This document shows positions 1 through 8,394 of a stretch of 64,000 bases of DNA, one piece after another. Below the pieces are notes generated by a model. That model was given only the letters and a program-made list of their open reading frames with translations, ran no database searches and was not told where the DNA came from. How positions within the stretch are numbered: position 1 is the first letter of the stretch; every line of letters starts with the position of its first letter. A program made the translations under genes and the position numbers. The stretch is from Microthrixaceae bacterium (GTDB lineage: Bacteria; Actinomycetota; Acidimicrobiia; Acidimicrobiales; DATDAH01). Location of the stretch: positions 17,075-81,074 of the forward strand of contig JACJWK010000016.1 in assembly GCA_020637195.1 (NCBI GenBank), given 5' to 3'.

Positions 1-1
1 C

Positions 2-1819
2 CTCATCCGCGAGATGTTCGGTGCCCATCTGGTCGTGGCCAACGGCTACGGCACCACCGAGACCGGGGTGCTCACCTTCTACTTCGTCGACGCGGGCGAG
101 ACCTTCGGCGACGCCGGGGTGCCGGTGGGCCATCCCATCCCGGGGATGGACCTCCAGATCCGCCGCGAGGACGGCGCCGCGGCCGAGCCCGGGGCCGCCG
201 GCGAGCTGTTCGTGCGCAGCCGCTACCTGCTCCGCGGGTACTGGGGCCGTCCCGACCTCGACGCCAAGGTCCTGGCCGTCGGCGAGGACGGCGTCCCCGT
301 GTACCGCACGGGCGACGTGGCCCGCATCAGCCCCGACGGCTACCTCGAGGTCGCCGGTCGCACCGACGACCAGGTCAAGATCCGTGGCCAGCGGATCATC
401 CCGGGTGAGGTCGAGGACGCTCTCTTGGCCCTCGACGTCGTCAAGGACGCCGTGGTCACCACCGCCGCCGACGCCGGCGGCACCCGCATCCTGGTCGCCC
501 ACGTGGTCCCCGTGTCGCCCGACACCACCGGTGACGCCGTGCGCCGCGAGCTGGCCGAGCGCGTGACCGCGGCCATGGTGCCCTCACGGTTCCTGCTGCG
601 CGACGCGCTGCCGCAGCTCCCCAACGGCAAGCTCGACCGCCAGGCCCTGGTGGACGCCGGCGACGGCCGGTCGGCCCCCGGCCCGTCCGGCGACGAGGCG
701 CGCGCCGGCGGCGGGCACCCGGAGCCGGCCGACGAGCTCGAGCGTCAGCTCGTCGACCTGTGGCAGGAGCTGCTCGGCGTACCCGAGGTCCACGTCGACG
801 ACGACTTCTTCGAGCTCGGCGGCTACTCGCTGCTGGCCGCCCAGATGCTGGTCCGACTCGAGGAGCGCCACGGCCACCAGGTGCAGATGTCGGCGCTGCT
901 CGACGGCACCACCGTCGCCGACCTGGCGCGGGCGATCCGGGGCCACACCCACCACGCCGGCGAGGCGGCGCTGGTCCAGGCGGGCGCGGCCGGCCGGCCG
1001 GCGCTGTTCCTCACCCACGACCTCTACGGGTCCGCCTACCGCTACCGCCACCTCGCCGCGGCCATGGGCGAGGACCAGACCCTCTACAGCTTCGAGTCCC
1101 CGTTCCTCGACGGCCACCGCCTCCCCATCCGCAGCATCGAGACCCTCGCCCGCCGGTACCTCAGCGAGGTGCGGCGCCTCCAGCCCGAGGGGCCCTACTA
1201 CCTGGCGGGCTACTCGTTCGGCGGCATCCTGGCCTACGAGATGGCGCGGGTGCTCGAGGCCGACGGGCAACAGGTCGGGTTCCTGGGCATCATCGACGTC
1301 GGCCCCGGCTACCGCGGCATCGACTACTCGCGCAAGCGCCCACCCCAGAGCCCCTACCTCGGCATCCCGACGCCCGCCGACCCCAGCTGGCCGATGGCCC
1401 GTCGTGCCCGCTACTACGCGAGCCTCGCCAAGCGCCACCCCAAGGCGCTGGTCCGCCAGCTCATGAAGCGGGCCCGCATCGACCGGTGGGTCCAGCCGGC
1501 CCTGTGGGAGCTCGACCTCCGGCGCCGGGGTCAGATCCGGCCGGGTCACCGCCTCTGGTACTCCTGGTACCGCCTCTGGCGCCTGGCCGGCCCCGACTGG
1601 GAGCCCGCCCCCTACGGCGGCGACCTCACGCTCTACTGGGCCGGCGGCACGGGCGCCACCGATTCCACCATGGGCTGGGCCGAGTGGGTGCGGGGCACCG
1701 TGGACGTCCAGCGCGTCGGCGCCGGCCACTGGGAGGTCATGGCCGAGGACGGCGTGCACGAGGTGGCCGGGCTGCTCCGGGCGGACCTCGACCGCGCCAT
1801 CGCCGGACGGAGCGGCTGA
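2..1819 (+). CDS. NRPS-like protein, 3' part: adenylation end, carrier and thioesterase domains
   Basis: This is the 3' end of a nonribosomal peptide synthetase-type gene; the reading frame is open to the window edge, so the N-terminus and most of the A domain are missing. Visible in order: late A-domain motifs (GYGTTETG, YRTGD near residue 100, the NGKLDR lysine motif near 210), a carrier domain with the phosphopantetheine serine in FFELGGYSLLA, and an alpha/beta-hydrolase thioesterase with GYSFGG (GxSxG) and a late GAGHWEVM histidine. A-T-TE is a terminal module that would release an acyl or aminoacyl product as acid, ester or lactone. No condensation domain is visible in the retained part. 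The radical SAM gene starts 3 nt after the stop, so the two are probably co-transcribed. Confidence 0.9.
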   Translation, partial: LIREMFGAHLVVANGYGTTETGVLTFYFVDAGETFGDAGVPVGHPIPGMDLQIRREDGAAAEPGAAGELFVRSRYLLRGYWGRPDLDAKVLAVGEDGVPVYRTGDVARISPDGYLEVAGRTDDQVKIRGQRIIPGEVEDALLALDVVKDAVVTTAADAGGTRILVAHVVPVSPDTTGDAVRRELAERVTAAMVPSRFLLRDALPQLPNGKLDRQALVDAGDGRSAPGPSGDEARAGGGHPEPADELERQLVDLWQELLGVPEVHVDDDFFELGGYSLLAAQMLVRLEERHGHQVQMSALLDGTTVADLARAIRGHTHHAGEAALVQAGAAGRPALFLTHDLYGSAYRYRHLAAAMGEDQTLYSFESPFLDGHRLPIRSIETLARRYLSEVRRLQPEGPYYLAGYSFGGILAYEMARVLEADGQQVGFLGIIDVGPGYRGIDYSRKRPPQSPYLGIPTPADPSWPMARRARYYASLAKRHPKALVRQLMKRARIDRWVQPALWELDLRRRGQIRPGHRLWYSWYRLWRLAGPDWEPAPYGGDLTLYWAGGTGATDSTMGWAEWVRGTVDVQRVGAGHWEVMAEDGVHEVAGLLRADLDRAIAGRSG

Positions 1820-1822
1820 GCC

Positions 1823-3499
1823 GTGCCCTTCGCCCCCGTCCCCGAGGAGCTCCAGCAGCGCTGCGACGAGGGCCGCGACCTGCGCACCAAGTCGTTCCGC
1901 TCGGCCTGCTACGCACCGTTCGGGACGTTCGAGCTCGACCCGCTCGGGTTCGTGCTGCCGTGCTGCATGAACAACGCCTACCCCCTCGGCAACGTCACCG
2001 AGGAGCGCCTCACCGACATCTGGCGCGGGCGGCGGGCCGCCATGTTGCGCGAAGCCCTCGAGCACTACGACTTCGCCTACGGGTGCGGGACCTGCCGGTG
2101 GGAGGCCGAGCACGCCAAGGAGGCGCCGCAGTTCAAGCAGTACGACCGGCTGCCGGCCGAGGACCGTGAGCTGCCCTGGCCCACCGAGATCGGGTTCTGC
2201 CTGAGCAACACGTGCAACCTCGAGTGCGTGCACTGCAACGGCCTCTACTCGTCACGGATCCGGGCCCGCATCGAGAAGCGGCCGCCCATCCCGACCGTGT
2301 ACGGCGACGAGTTCTTCGAGGACCTCCGCGCCTTCCTGCCCCACCTGCGCACCGCGCGCTTCGTCGGGGGCGAGCCCTTCATGATGCGGGAGAACCACCG
2401 GGTGTGGGACCTGCTCATCGAGCAGGGCCTGGCGCCGGAGTGCCACGTCACCACCAACGGCACCCAGTGGAACGCCAAGGTCGAGCGGGTGCTCGAGCAC
2501 CTGCCGGTGCACCTGATCGTGTCGATGGACAGCGCCCACAAGGAGCAGTTCGAGGCGATCCGCCGCAACGCCGACTTCGACACCGTCGTCGCCAACCTCG
2601 ACCGCTTCCGGGCCTACGCCGACGGAGCGGGCACCAGCGTCGTCGTCAACCACTGCCTGATGCGCGACAACTGGCGCGAGTTCCCGGACATGCTCGGCTT
2701 CGCCGAGGAGCGGGGCCTCGACCTGAGCACCTCCACGGTGTTCAACGAGCCGTTCAGCCTGTACAAGGCCCCCTTGGACGAGCTGCGCGAGGTCGTCGAG
2801 ACGATGGAGGAGCGCACCGACGACGTCGTCGCCGCGCTCCCGCGCAACGGCCACGTCTGGCGCTCCGAGCTGGCCCAGCTCCGGGCCGCGCTGGACGAGC
2901 GCGAGGCCGGCGGCGAGGGCTCGATCCTCGCCGGCGTGGTCGACGACGCGCCGGGCCTGGTGCCCGACGCCGACGAGGCCGCGGCGGTACGGGCGGCGCC
3001 GGGCGCGCCCCGGCGGGTCCTGTTGCGCTCCCGCGCGCAGCGTCAGGCCCGCCAGGGGCTCGTCGACGAACTGCGCACCTGGGCGGGTGACCGCGTCGCC
3101 GTCCTCGAGCTCGACGCCGGGGGCACGGTGCGGTCGTTCGAGGCCCTCGAGGGCTCGTTCTACGGTCTCGACGCCGGCAACGTCGTGGGTCGTCACCTCG
3201 ACGACGGGATCGACGCCCTGCGTCGCCGGCTGGGCCCGTCGCTGTTCGTCATGGACCGCCACACCACCGGTGGTCGCTTCGAGGTGCTTTTCGGCTACAC
3301 CAGCAGTGGGCCCTACGAGAAGAACGGCACGTTCTTCCGCCTCGTCGCGCTCCCGGCGGAGGCCGGCGACGGGTGGACGGTGGTGCTGGCCAGCGACGAG
3401 ATCTACCCGCCGGTCCCCGTCGACGATCCGCGTGGCGGGGTGCCGTTCGACCCCGCGCTGGTGTCGCCGGTGCCCCCCTCGGCGAACGCGTCGGCGTAG
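1823..3499 (+). CDS. Radical SAM protein with N-terminal SPASM/twitch-like and C-terminal PAS-like regions
   Basis: 558 residues from a GTG start 3 nt after the NRPS stop. Residues 29-91 look like a SPASM/twitch auxiliary-cluster region (C29, C47, C48, LGNVTEE, C88, C91). The radical SAM CxxxCxxC follows at C131/C135/C138 (TCNLECVHC) with a GGEPFM motif. Residues from about 375 to 540 resemble a PAS-type sensory fold (a VLELDAGGTV strand, then GNVVGRHLDDGI), which is inference from pattern only. Members of this family modify peptides or small molecules by radical chemistry; the substrate is unknown. The neighbour suggests action on the NRPS-bound or released product. The 3' end overlaps the convergent deacetylase gene by 97 bp. 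Confidence 0.82.
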   Translation: MPFAPVPEELQQRCDEGRDLRTKSFRSACYAPFGTFELDPLGFVLPCCMNNAYPLGNVTEERLTDIWRGRRAAMLREALEHYDFAYGCGTCRWEAEHAKEAPQFKQYDRLPAEDRELPWPTEIGFCLSNTCNLECVHCNGLYSSRIRARIEKRPPIPTVYGDEFFEDLRAFLPHLRTARFVGGEPFMMRENHRVWDLLIEQGLAPECHVTTNGTQWNAKVERVLEHLPVHLIVSMDSAHKEQFEAIRRNADFDTVVANLDRFRAYADGAGTSVVVNHCLMRDNWREFPDMLGFAEERGLDLSTSTVFNEPFSLYKAPLDELREVVETMEERTDDVVAALPRNGHVWRSELAQLRAALDEREAGGEGSILAGVVDDAPGLVPDADEAAAVRAAPGAPRRVLLRSRAQRQARQGLVDELRTWAGDRVAVLELDAGGTVRSFEALEGSFYGLDAGNVVGRHLDDGIDALRRRLGPSLFVMDRHTTGGRFEVLFGYTSSGPYEKNGTFFRLVALPAEAGDGWTVVLASDEIYPPVPVDDPRGGVPFDPALVSPVPPSANASA

Positions 3500-4314
3500 G
3501 ACACCAGGGTCATGCCGGCCTCGTCGATCGACCGTCGCAGGGCGGGGTCGGTGAGGGCGGCGATCTCGCCGGGCCAGTCGAACCCCCACCGGTAGCGGCC
3601 CCGCTCGGGGTCGTCGGCCGCGCCGGGGTGGCAGCCGACCTCCACGGTCCCGTCGCCGTCCGGCGCGGCCAGGCGGGGCACGAGCCGGGACCACGCGGCC
3701 GCGTCCAGGTGGCCGCTGTCGTCGAGCCCCACGAACCGGCTCGGGTGGCGCAGTCCCCGGTCACGGGCGGCCCGGCCGAGGCGCCGGCCGAGGCGGCGCA
3801 CCGCCGCCGGCACCGGCCCACGCCCCTCGGCGTCGGGGACCCGCACCGCGGGGACCCCCCACCGCTGCGCCGCGTCGAGCACGACGGCGTCCAGGCCTGG
3901 CCAGAGGTGCACGTGCTGGTGGGTGTCCACATGGGACGCGACGAGCCCGGCCGTTCGGAACGCCTGGTGCTGCGCGTCGACCTCCCGGCGCACGTCCCCG
4001 GGGTCCACCCGTCGGGCGGCGAACCGCCCGACGAGGACCTTCCAGCTCGCGGGGAGGCGCCCCCGTCGATCGACCAGGGTGGGGATCTCGCGGCGCGAGA
4101 GCAACGGAGGGTCCTCACCGACCAGGGCGAGGTGCAGGCCCGTGCTGAGCCGCTCGTGCGCGCGCAGCCAGCCGGCGGTGGCCGCGAAGGCCGGTCCGAG
4201 GACAAGCACGGACGTGCTCGTCACCACGCCGTGCTCGTGGGCCTCGAGGATCGCCCGGGAGACCCCGCGTGTGAGGCCGTAGTCGTCGGCGTTGACGATG
4301 AGGGGGCGGGTCAC
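3403..4314 (-). CDS. YdjC/ChbG-family carbohydrate deacetylase
   Basis: 303 residues starting at a GTG that overlaps the stop of the glycosyltransferase gene by 4 bp (GTGA). The N-terminal LIVNADDYG motif, SHVDTHQHVH (metal-binding histidines) and EVGCHPG are the hallmark motifs of the YdjC/ChbG/HpnK family, whose members remove acetyl groups from N-acetylated sugars, including hopanoid and chito-oligosaccharide substrates. It is the last gene of a three-gene reverse-strand operon with a methyltransferase and a GT2, so a lipid-linked or surface N-acetyl sugar is a plausible substrate. The final 30 or so residues are encoded antisense to the radical SAM gene and look unstructured (Gly/Thr/Ser rich). 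Confidence 0.88.
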   Translation of the reverse strand: MTRPLIVNADDYGLTRGVSRAILEAHEHGVVTSTSVLVLGPAFAATAGWLRAHERLSTGLHLALVGEDPPLLSRREIPTLVDRRGRLPASWKVLVGRFAARRVDPGDVRREVDAQHQAFRTAGLVASHVDTHQHVHLWPGLDAVVLDAAQRWGVPAVRVPDAEGRGPVPAAVRRLGRRLGRAARDRGLRHPSRFVGLDDSGHLDAAAWSRLVPRLAAPDGDGTVEVGCHPGAADDPERGRYRWGFDWPGEIAALTDPALRRSIDEAGMTLVSYADAFAEGGTGDTSAGSNGTPPRGSSTGTGG

Positions 4315-5090
4315 GGGCCGGCGGGGTGCATGCGCCGGCCGCGAGCGGCGGCCCGCAGCTCGGGCCGGAGCCGCCAGAGCTCGCGCACCATGTCGGCGAT
4401 CACCGTCGGGGAGGACAGCGAGGAGTCCCCCGTCTCCCGAGGCCGGTAGGGCGTGCCGAACTGCACGATGCTCCCGCCGCCACGCTGCACCCGGGCCACG
4501 AGCTCGGCGTCCACGAACGCCCCCTCGGTGGTCAGCGCGAGCGAGCGGGCGGTGGGCCCGTCGAGGAGCTTGAAGGCGAAGTTCACGTCCCGCACGCGCA
4601 GTCCCAACAGCAGTCGGGTGAGCCCGTTCCAGGCCGACGAGTAGGCGCGCCGCCGCCGACTCTCCCGGCGCCGGTCGGTCCGGTACGCGGCCACGAGCGC
4701 CGCCCCCGTCCGCTCCCACTCGCCGAGCGCGGTCGCGAGCGCGGCCGGGTCGGCCGGCAGGTCGGCATCGGTGTAGAGCACGAGGTCGCCGGTCGAGGCG
4801 GCCAGGCCCGTCCGCACGGCCGCGCCGAGGCCGCGGTTGCGGGCGTGGGCGACGACGCGCAGCTCGGGTCGGTCCGCAGCGGCCCGGGCGAGCACGTCGG
4901 CGGTCGCGTCGGTGCTGCCGTCGTCGACCGCCACGAGCTCGACCCCGGCGAGCCGTCCGCCGGCGACGAGGTCGCCGGCGGCGTCCAGGAGCGCGTCGAC
5001 CGCCCGGCGGGCCCCGGCGGCCTCGTTCCACATCGGCACCACGATGCTGAGGGAGGGGGGTGACGGCCGCCGGTCGCCTCGGTCGCTCAC
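4311..5090 (-). CDS. Family 2 glycosyltransferase (polyprenyl-phosphate sugar synthase-like)
   Basis: 259 residues from a GTG start overlapping the methyltransferase stop by 4 bp. The GT-A fold is clear: LSIVVPMWNEA at the N-terminus, VDDGSTDAT nucleotide-binding motif, NRGLGAAVRTGL, and the DADLP variant of the DXD metal site. The pattern matches dolichyl/polyprenyl-phosphate mannose or glucose synthases. No C-terminal membrane anchor is evident. It probably transfers a sugar to a polyprenyl phosphate or other lipid acceptor, with the adjacent deacetylase and methyltransferase acting on the same product. The open frame extends upstream, but those residues are an arginine/proline-rich shadow of the methyltransferase gene. 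Confidence 0.85.
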   Translation of the reverse strand: MSDRGDRRPSPPSLSIVVPMWNEAAGARRAVDALLDAAGDLVAGGRLAGVELVAVDDGSTDATADVLARAAADRPELRVVAHARNRGLGAAVRTGLAASTGDLVLYTDADLPADPAALATALGEWERTGAALVAAYRTDRRRESRRRRAYSSAWNGLTRLLLGLRVRDVNFAFKLLDGPTARSLALTTEGAFVDAELVARVQRGGGSIVQFGTPYRPRETGDSSLSSPTVIADMVRELWRLRPELRAAARGRRMHPAGP

Positions 5091-5788
5091 CGGCCCGCTC
5101 CCGCGGTGCCCACGACGAGGTGATGAGGGTAGGGGCGGCCCCGATCGAGGCGGCGTCGGTCCACGGTGAGGCCGGCGTCGGCCATCCACCCCGCCAGCAC
5201 CGTCGGGGTCGTGAAGTGCAGCGTGGCGTGGTCCGACGCGGTGATCCGGACGAGCCGGGTGGCGATCACCTCCTGGGCGTGCATCCAGTGGTGCTTCCAC
5301 CGGGGCCGAGGCGCCATCTCCTTCACGAGCAGGCGCCCCCGGGGCCCGAGGCGGGCGGCCAGCGAGGTCACGAGCTCCTCCTGGCGCCGGGGCGGGAGCA
5401 GGTACAACACGTCGACGACGGTGATGGCGGCGAACGGGCCGCGCTGGGCGGCGAGGGCGGTGGCCGGCAGGAACGACACGTTGTCCAGCGCGGGGGCGAC
5501 CGCCGCCGCCGCCCGTGCCGACGCCAGCTTCGCCTCGTCGATGTCGACGCCGACGATCCCGCGCTCCGGTGCGCGCTCGGCCAGGTCGAGGCAGAGCAAG
5601 CCGTGGCCGCAGCCGACGTCGAGGATCGCACCGCGGCGCGGGACCTCGGCCTCGATGGCGGCGAAGGGGCACGCCGCCCACCGGCCGCGGACGTGCGCCC
5701 GCGTCGACCAGGGCTGGTCGGCGTAGCGGGAGGTCGGGAGCAGGCGCCGGCCCGAGCGGTGGGCCCGGCCGGTGGCCGCTGGGATCAG
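5087..5788 (-). CDS. Class I SAM-dependent methyltransferase
   Basis: About 233 residues. Motif I (ILDVGCGHG), VGVDIDE and VVDVLYLLP identify a Rossmann-fold SAM methyltransferase. The start is uncertain: no ATG, GTG or TTG lies in a sensible place, and the best candidate is a CTG whose last two bases overlap the TGA of the Rieske gene, which would mean translational coupling. The downstream end overlaps the glycosyltransferase GTG. The residues HAQEVIATRLVRITASDHATLHF in the C-terminal half are typical of small-molecule or lipid methyltransferases, but the substrate cannot be named. Likely co-transcribed with the Rieske gene and with the GT2 and deacetylase genes downstream. Confidence 0.78.
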   Translation of the reverse strand: MIPAATGRAHRSGRRLLPTSRYADQPWSTRAHVRGRWAACPFAAIEAEVPRRGAILDVGCGHGLLCLDLAERAPERGIVGVDIDEAKLASARAAAAVAPALDNVSFLPATALAAQRGPFAAITVVDVLYLLPPRRQEELVTSLAARLGPRGRLLVKEMAPRPRWKHHWMHAQEVIATRLVRITASDHATLHFTTPTVLAGWMADAGLTVDRRRLDRGRPYPHHLVVGTAGAGR

Positions 5789-6825
5789 ACCGGAGCGGCC
5801 GGCTCGTACTGGTCCCGGTCGATGTGGTCGAGGCCCTCGGCGTAGAACTGGGCGGCCCACTTGCGGAACTTCATGATGGGGCCGTCGGCGTCGGACAGCG
5901 CGGGCTTCACGACGTAGGCCTTGTTCTCCCAGATGGGCACGTCCTCGACGGTCTGGCCCGCGATCCCCTCGACGAACGCCTCGGCCACCGAGGTGGTGAG
6001 GGCCTCGTCGCCGAGGTCGCGCACGGCGAAGGTCATGCGCAGCTCGGTGGTGTCCTGGTCGACGGGGATGGCGCAGCCGAGGGTGATGGTGTCGACCAGG
6101 CCGGTGAACCAGGTGACGGCGTGGCCCGGGCCGCAGCTGTCGGTGTCGATCCGGCCCTCGACCAGGCCGCGCGGCGTGGGGAAGGGCTGGTAGAAGCGCA
6201 TGCGGGAGTCGGGGAAGGTGGTGCTGTACTCCTCGACCTTGGGCTTGGGGCTGGTGCCCGGCTCGATGCCGAGGTTCTTCTCGAACTCGACCAGGTGCTG
6301 TTGCACGTGGGCGGCGTCGGCGACCGTCTCGGCGATCTCCTGCCAGTGGGTCTTGACCTTGTAGTGCTTGCGGTAGGTCTTGGTGAACTCGGGGTGGTCG
6401 TTCAGCTCGGGCACCTCGGGGATCTCCCACTTGGGAGCCTCGTCGGTGGGGTGGTACCAGGCGAACATGGCCCCGTTGCGCTCGACGACGGGGTACGAGC
6501 GGACCTTGGCCCGCTTGTTGAGGCGCTCGCTGTAGGGCACCTCGACGACGTTGCCGTCACCGTCGAACACCCAGTTGTGCAGCGGGCACACCAGGTTGCA
6601 GCCCGAGACGTTGCCGCCGTGGCTGCCGTCCTCGCCGAGGCCGTAGCCCAGGTGGCTGCCGAGGTGGGGGCAGAACGCGTCCATCAGGTGCGGCGTGCCC
6701 TCCTCGCCCCGCCAGGCCACGAGGTGGCGGCCGAAGTAGTAGAGCGGGACCGCCTTCCCGGCGGGCACCTCGTCCGGCCACGCGACCTGGAACCACCCGA
6801 AGGGCATGGGAAGGGGGTAGCGCAT
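5785..6825 (-). CDS. Rieske non-heme iron oxygenase (KshA/steroid-hydroxylase type)
   Basis: 346 residues. The N-terminal Rieske [2Fe-2S] domain has CPHLGSH and, 23 residues on, CPLHNW; the catalytic domain has the mononuclear-iron motif DAAHVQQH. Length and layout fit the single-subunit oxygenase components related to 3-ketosteroid 9-alpha-hydroxylase and other ring-hydroxylating oxygenases, which need a separate reductase; none is seen nearby. The start is well supported: AGGAGG lies 12 nt upstream (6837-6842) and a consensus TATACT box lies at 6885-6890. Divergent amidohydrolase genes on the other side suggest a catabolic locus, but the natural substrate cannot be told from the sequence. 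Confidence 0.88.
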   Translation of the reverse strand: MRYPLPMPFGWFQVAWPDEVPAGKAVPLYYFGRHLVAWRGEEGTPHLMDAFCPHLGSHLGYGLGEDGSHGGNVSGCNLVCPLHNWVFDGDGNVVEVPYSERLNKRAKVRSYPVVERNGAMFAWYHPTDEAPKWEIPEVPELNDHPEFTKTYRKHYKVKTHWQEIAETVADAAHVQQHLVEFEKNLGIEPGTSPKPKVEEYSTTFPDSRMRFYQPFPTPRGLVEGRIDTDSCGPGHAVTWFTGLVDTITLGCAIPVDQDTTELRMTFAVRDLGDEALTTSVAEAFVEGIAGQTVEDVPIWENKAYVVKPALSDADGPIMKFRKWAAQFYAEGLDHIDRDQYEPAAPV

Positions 6826-6884
6826 GTCCTGCCGTCCTCCTGGGGCACCACCGGACGCCCCGTCGCTTCACCGCTGACCGCCCG

Positions 6885-6890
6885 AGTATA
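6885..6890 (-). promoter_or_regulatory. -10 box of the Rieske gene
   Basis: TATACT on the reverse strand, a perfect consensus -10, about 60 nt before the ATG at 6825. Unlike most genes here, this one has a real 5' leader and a strong AGGAGG ribosome-binding site at 6837-6842. Confidence 0.6.
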
Positions 6891-6985
6891 GGTGAGCGAG
6901 CCGCCGGAGGCGAGGAAGAGCCCGCGCGCTCGTCGCCGGGCGGAACGGGCCGCCCTCCGACTGCGTCCGCCGGCGTCCCGCTGGC

Positions 6986-6991
6986 TACGAT
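6986..6991 (+). promoter_or_regulatory. -10 box, leaderless start of the first amidohydrolase
   Basis: TACGAT 8 nt before the ATG at 7000, with no ribosome-binding site between. This is the leaderless arrangement seen repeatedly in this window, and it argues for ATG 7000 over upstream in-frame GTG codons. Confidence 0.6.
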
Positions 6992-6999
6992 CGTGGCCC

Positions 7000-8334
7000 A
7001 TGTCGCCCGCCGTCGCGCCCGACGACCTGATCCTCGTGAGCGTCGACGACCACTGCGTCGAGCCGCCCGACCTGTTCCACGGTCGCCTGCCCGCCCGCTG
7101 GGCCGACCGGGCCCCCCGGGTCGAGCACAAAGAGGACGGCACCGACGTCTGGGTCTTCGAGGGCCAGGAGATCCCCAACATCGGCCTGAACGCCGTCGCC
7201 GGCCGGCCGCCCGAGGAGTACGGCGTCGACCCGACCAGCTTCGACGAGATCCGCCCCGGCACCTACGACATCCACCGCCGGGTCGAGGACATGAACGCCG
7301 GCGGGGTCCTGGGCTCGATGAACTTCCCGTCGTTCCCCCAGTTCTGCGGCCAGGTCTTCACCAAGGCCGACGACCCCGAGCTGGGCCTCGCCGTGCTGCG
7401 GGCCTACAACGACTGGCACGTCGAGGACTGGTGCGGCGCCTACCCGGGGCGCTTCATCCCCCTCGGCGTCCTGCCGTTCTGGGACCCCGAGCTGATGGCC
7501 GCCGAGGTCCGCCGCCTCGCCGCGATGGGCTGCCACGCGGTCACCTTCTCGGAGAACCCCGAGAAGCTGGGCCAGCCCAGCTTCCACAACCCCCACTGGG
7601 ACCCGTTCTGGCGGGCGTGCGCGGACGAGGGCACGGTCATCTGCCTGCACCTGGGCTCGTCGTCCGAGGTGACCATCACCTCCCTCGAGGCGCCGATCAC
7701 CACGATGATCACGCTCCAGCCGGTCGGGCTGCTCAACGCCGCCGCCGACCTGATGTGGTCCCGGGTGCCGCGCGAGTTCCCCGTCACCATCGCCCTGTCC
7801 GAGGGGGGCATCGGCTGGGTGCCCTACCTGCTCGAGCGGGCCGACTACGTGTTCGAGCACCACCGCACGTGGACCGGCTCGGACTTCGGCGGCAAGCGCC
7901 CGAGCGACATCTTCCGCGAGCACTTCCTCGCCTGCTTCATCGACGACCCCACCGGCATCGCGCTGCGTGACCGCATCGGCGTCGAGAACATCTGCTGGGA
8001 GCACGACTACCCCCACAGCGACTCCACCTGGCCCACGGCCCCGGAATCGCTGGCCAAGTCCCTCGACGGCGTGCCCAAGGCCGAGATCGACCTGATGACC
8101 CACGCCAACGCGTGTCGGGCCTTCCAGTTCGACCCGTTCGCCCACCGGCCCCCGGAGGCCTGCACGGCCGGCGCGCTGCGGGCCGAGGCCACCCACGTCG
8201 ACGTCACCCCCCGGGCCTCGGGCAAGCCGTTCGACGCCCCGGCCGAGCCGGTGAGCCTGATGTCGCTGCTCGAGAAGGCCCAGAAGATCCTCGACGCCGC
8301 CAGCGGCTCGAAGCCCGCGCCGGCCGACGGCTGA
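7000..8334 (+). CDS. Amidohydrolase family protein (TIM-barrel, amidohydro-rel type)
   Basis: 444 residues from ATG 7000. The early SVDDHCVEPPDL motif supplies the first metal ligands, CLHLGSS lies near residue 215 and EHDYPHSDSTWP near 335; these are the conserved positions of the PF04909-type metal-dependent hydrolases and decarboxylases (relatives of ACMS decarboxylase and 2-hydroxyacid or phenol decarboxylases). A second family member follows after 60 bp, and the pair faces a Rieske oxygenase, so oxidative breakdown of a cyclic compound is a reasonable inference. The longer open frame back to 6892 is arginine-rich and lacks family similarity, so it was not used. Confidence 0.85.
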   Translation: MSPAVAPDDLILVSVDDHCVEPPDLFHGRLPARWADRAPRVEHKEDGTDVWVFEGQEIPNIGLNAVAGRPPEEYGVDPTSFDEIRPGTYDIHRRVEDMNAGGVLGSMNFPSFPQFCGQVFTKADDPELGLAVLRAYNDWHVEDWCGAYPGRFIPLGVLPFWDPELMAAEVRRLAAMGCHAVTFSENPEKLGQPSFHNPHWDPFWRACADEGTVICLHLGSSSEVTITSLEAPITTMITLQPVGLLNAAADLMWSRVPREFPVTIALSEGGIGWVPYLLERADYVFEHHRTWTGSDFGGKRPSDIFREHFLACFIDDPTGIALRDRIGVENICWEHDYPHSDSTWPTAPESLAKSLDGVPKAEIDLMTHANACRAFQFDPFAHRPPEACTAGALRAEATHVDVTPRASGKPFDAPAEPVSLMSLLEKAQKILDAASGSKPAPADG

Positions 8335-8394
8335 CCGCACCCCATCGACGCCCGTCCCGATCGACGCCCCTCCCCACCGACAAAGGAACCGACA

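Noticed and set aside
584..2233. Long reverse-strand open frame opposite the NRPS and radical SAM genes
   Set aside because: Composition is Val/Leu/Gly/Arg-rich with no recognisable domain; it is the antisense shadow expected at this GC content, and the forward genes have clear motifs.
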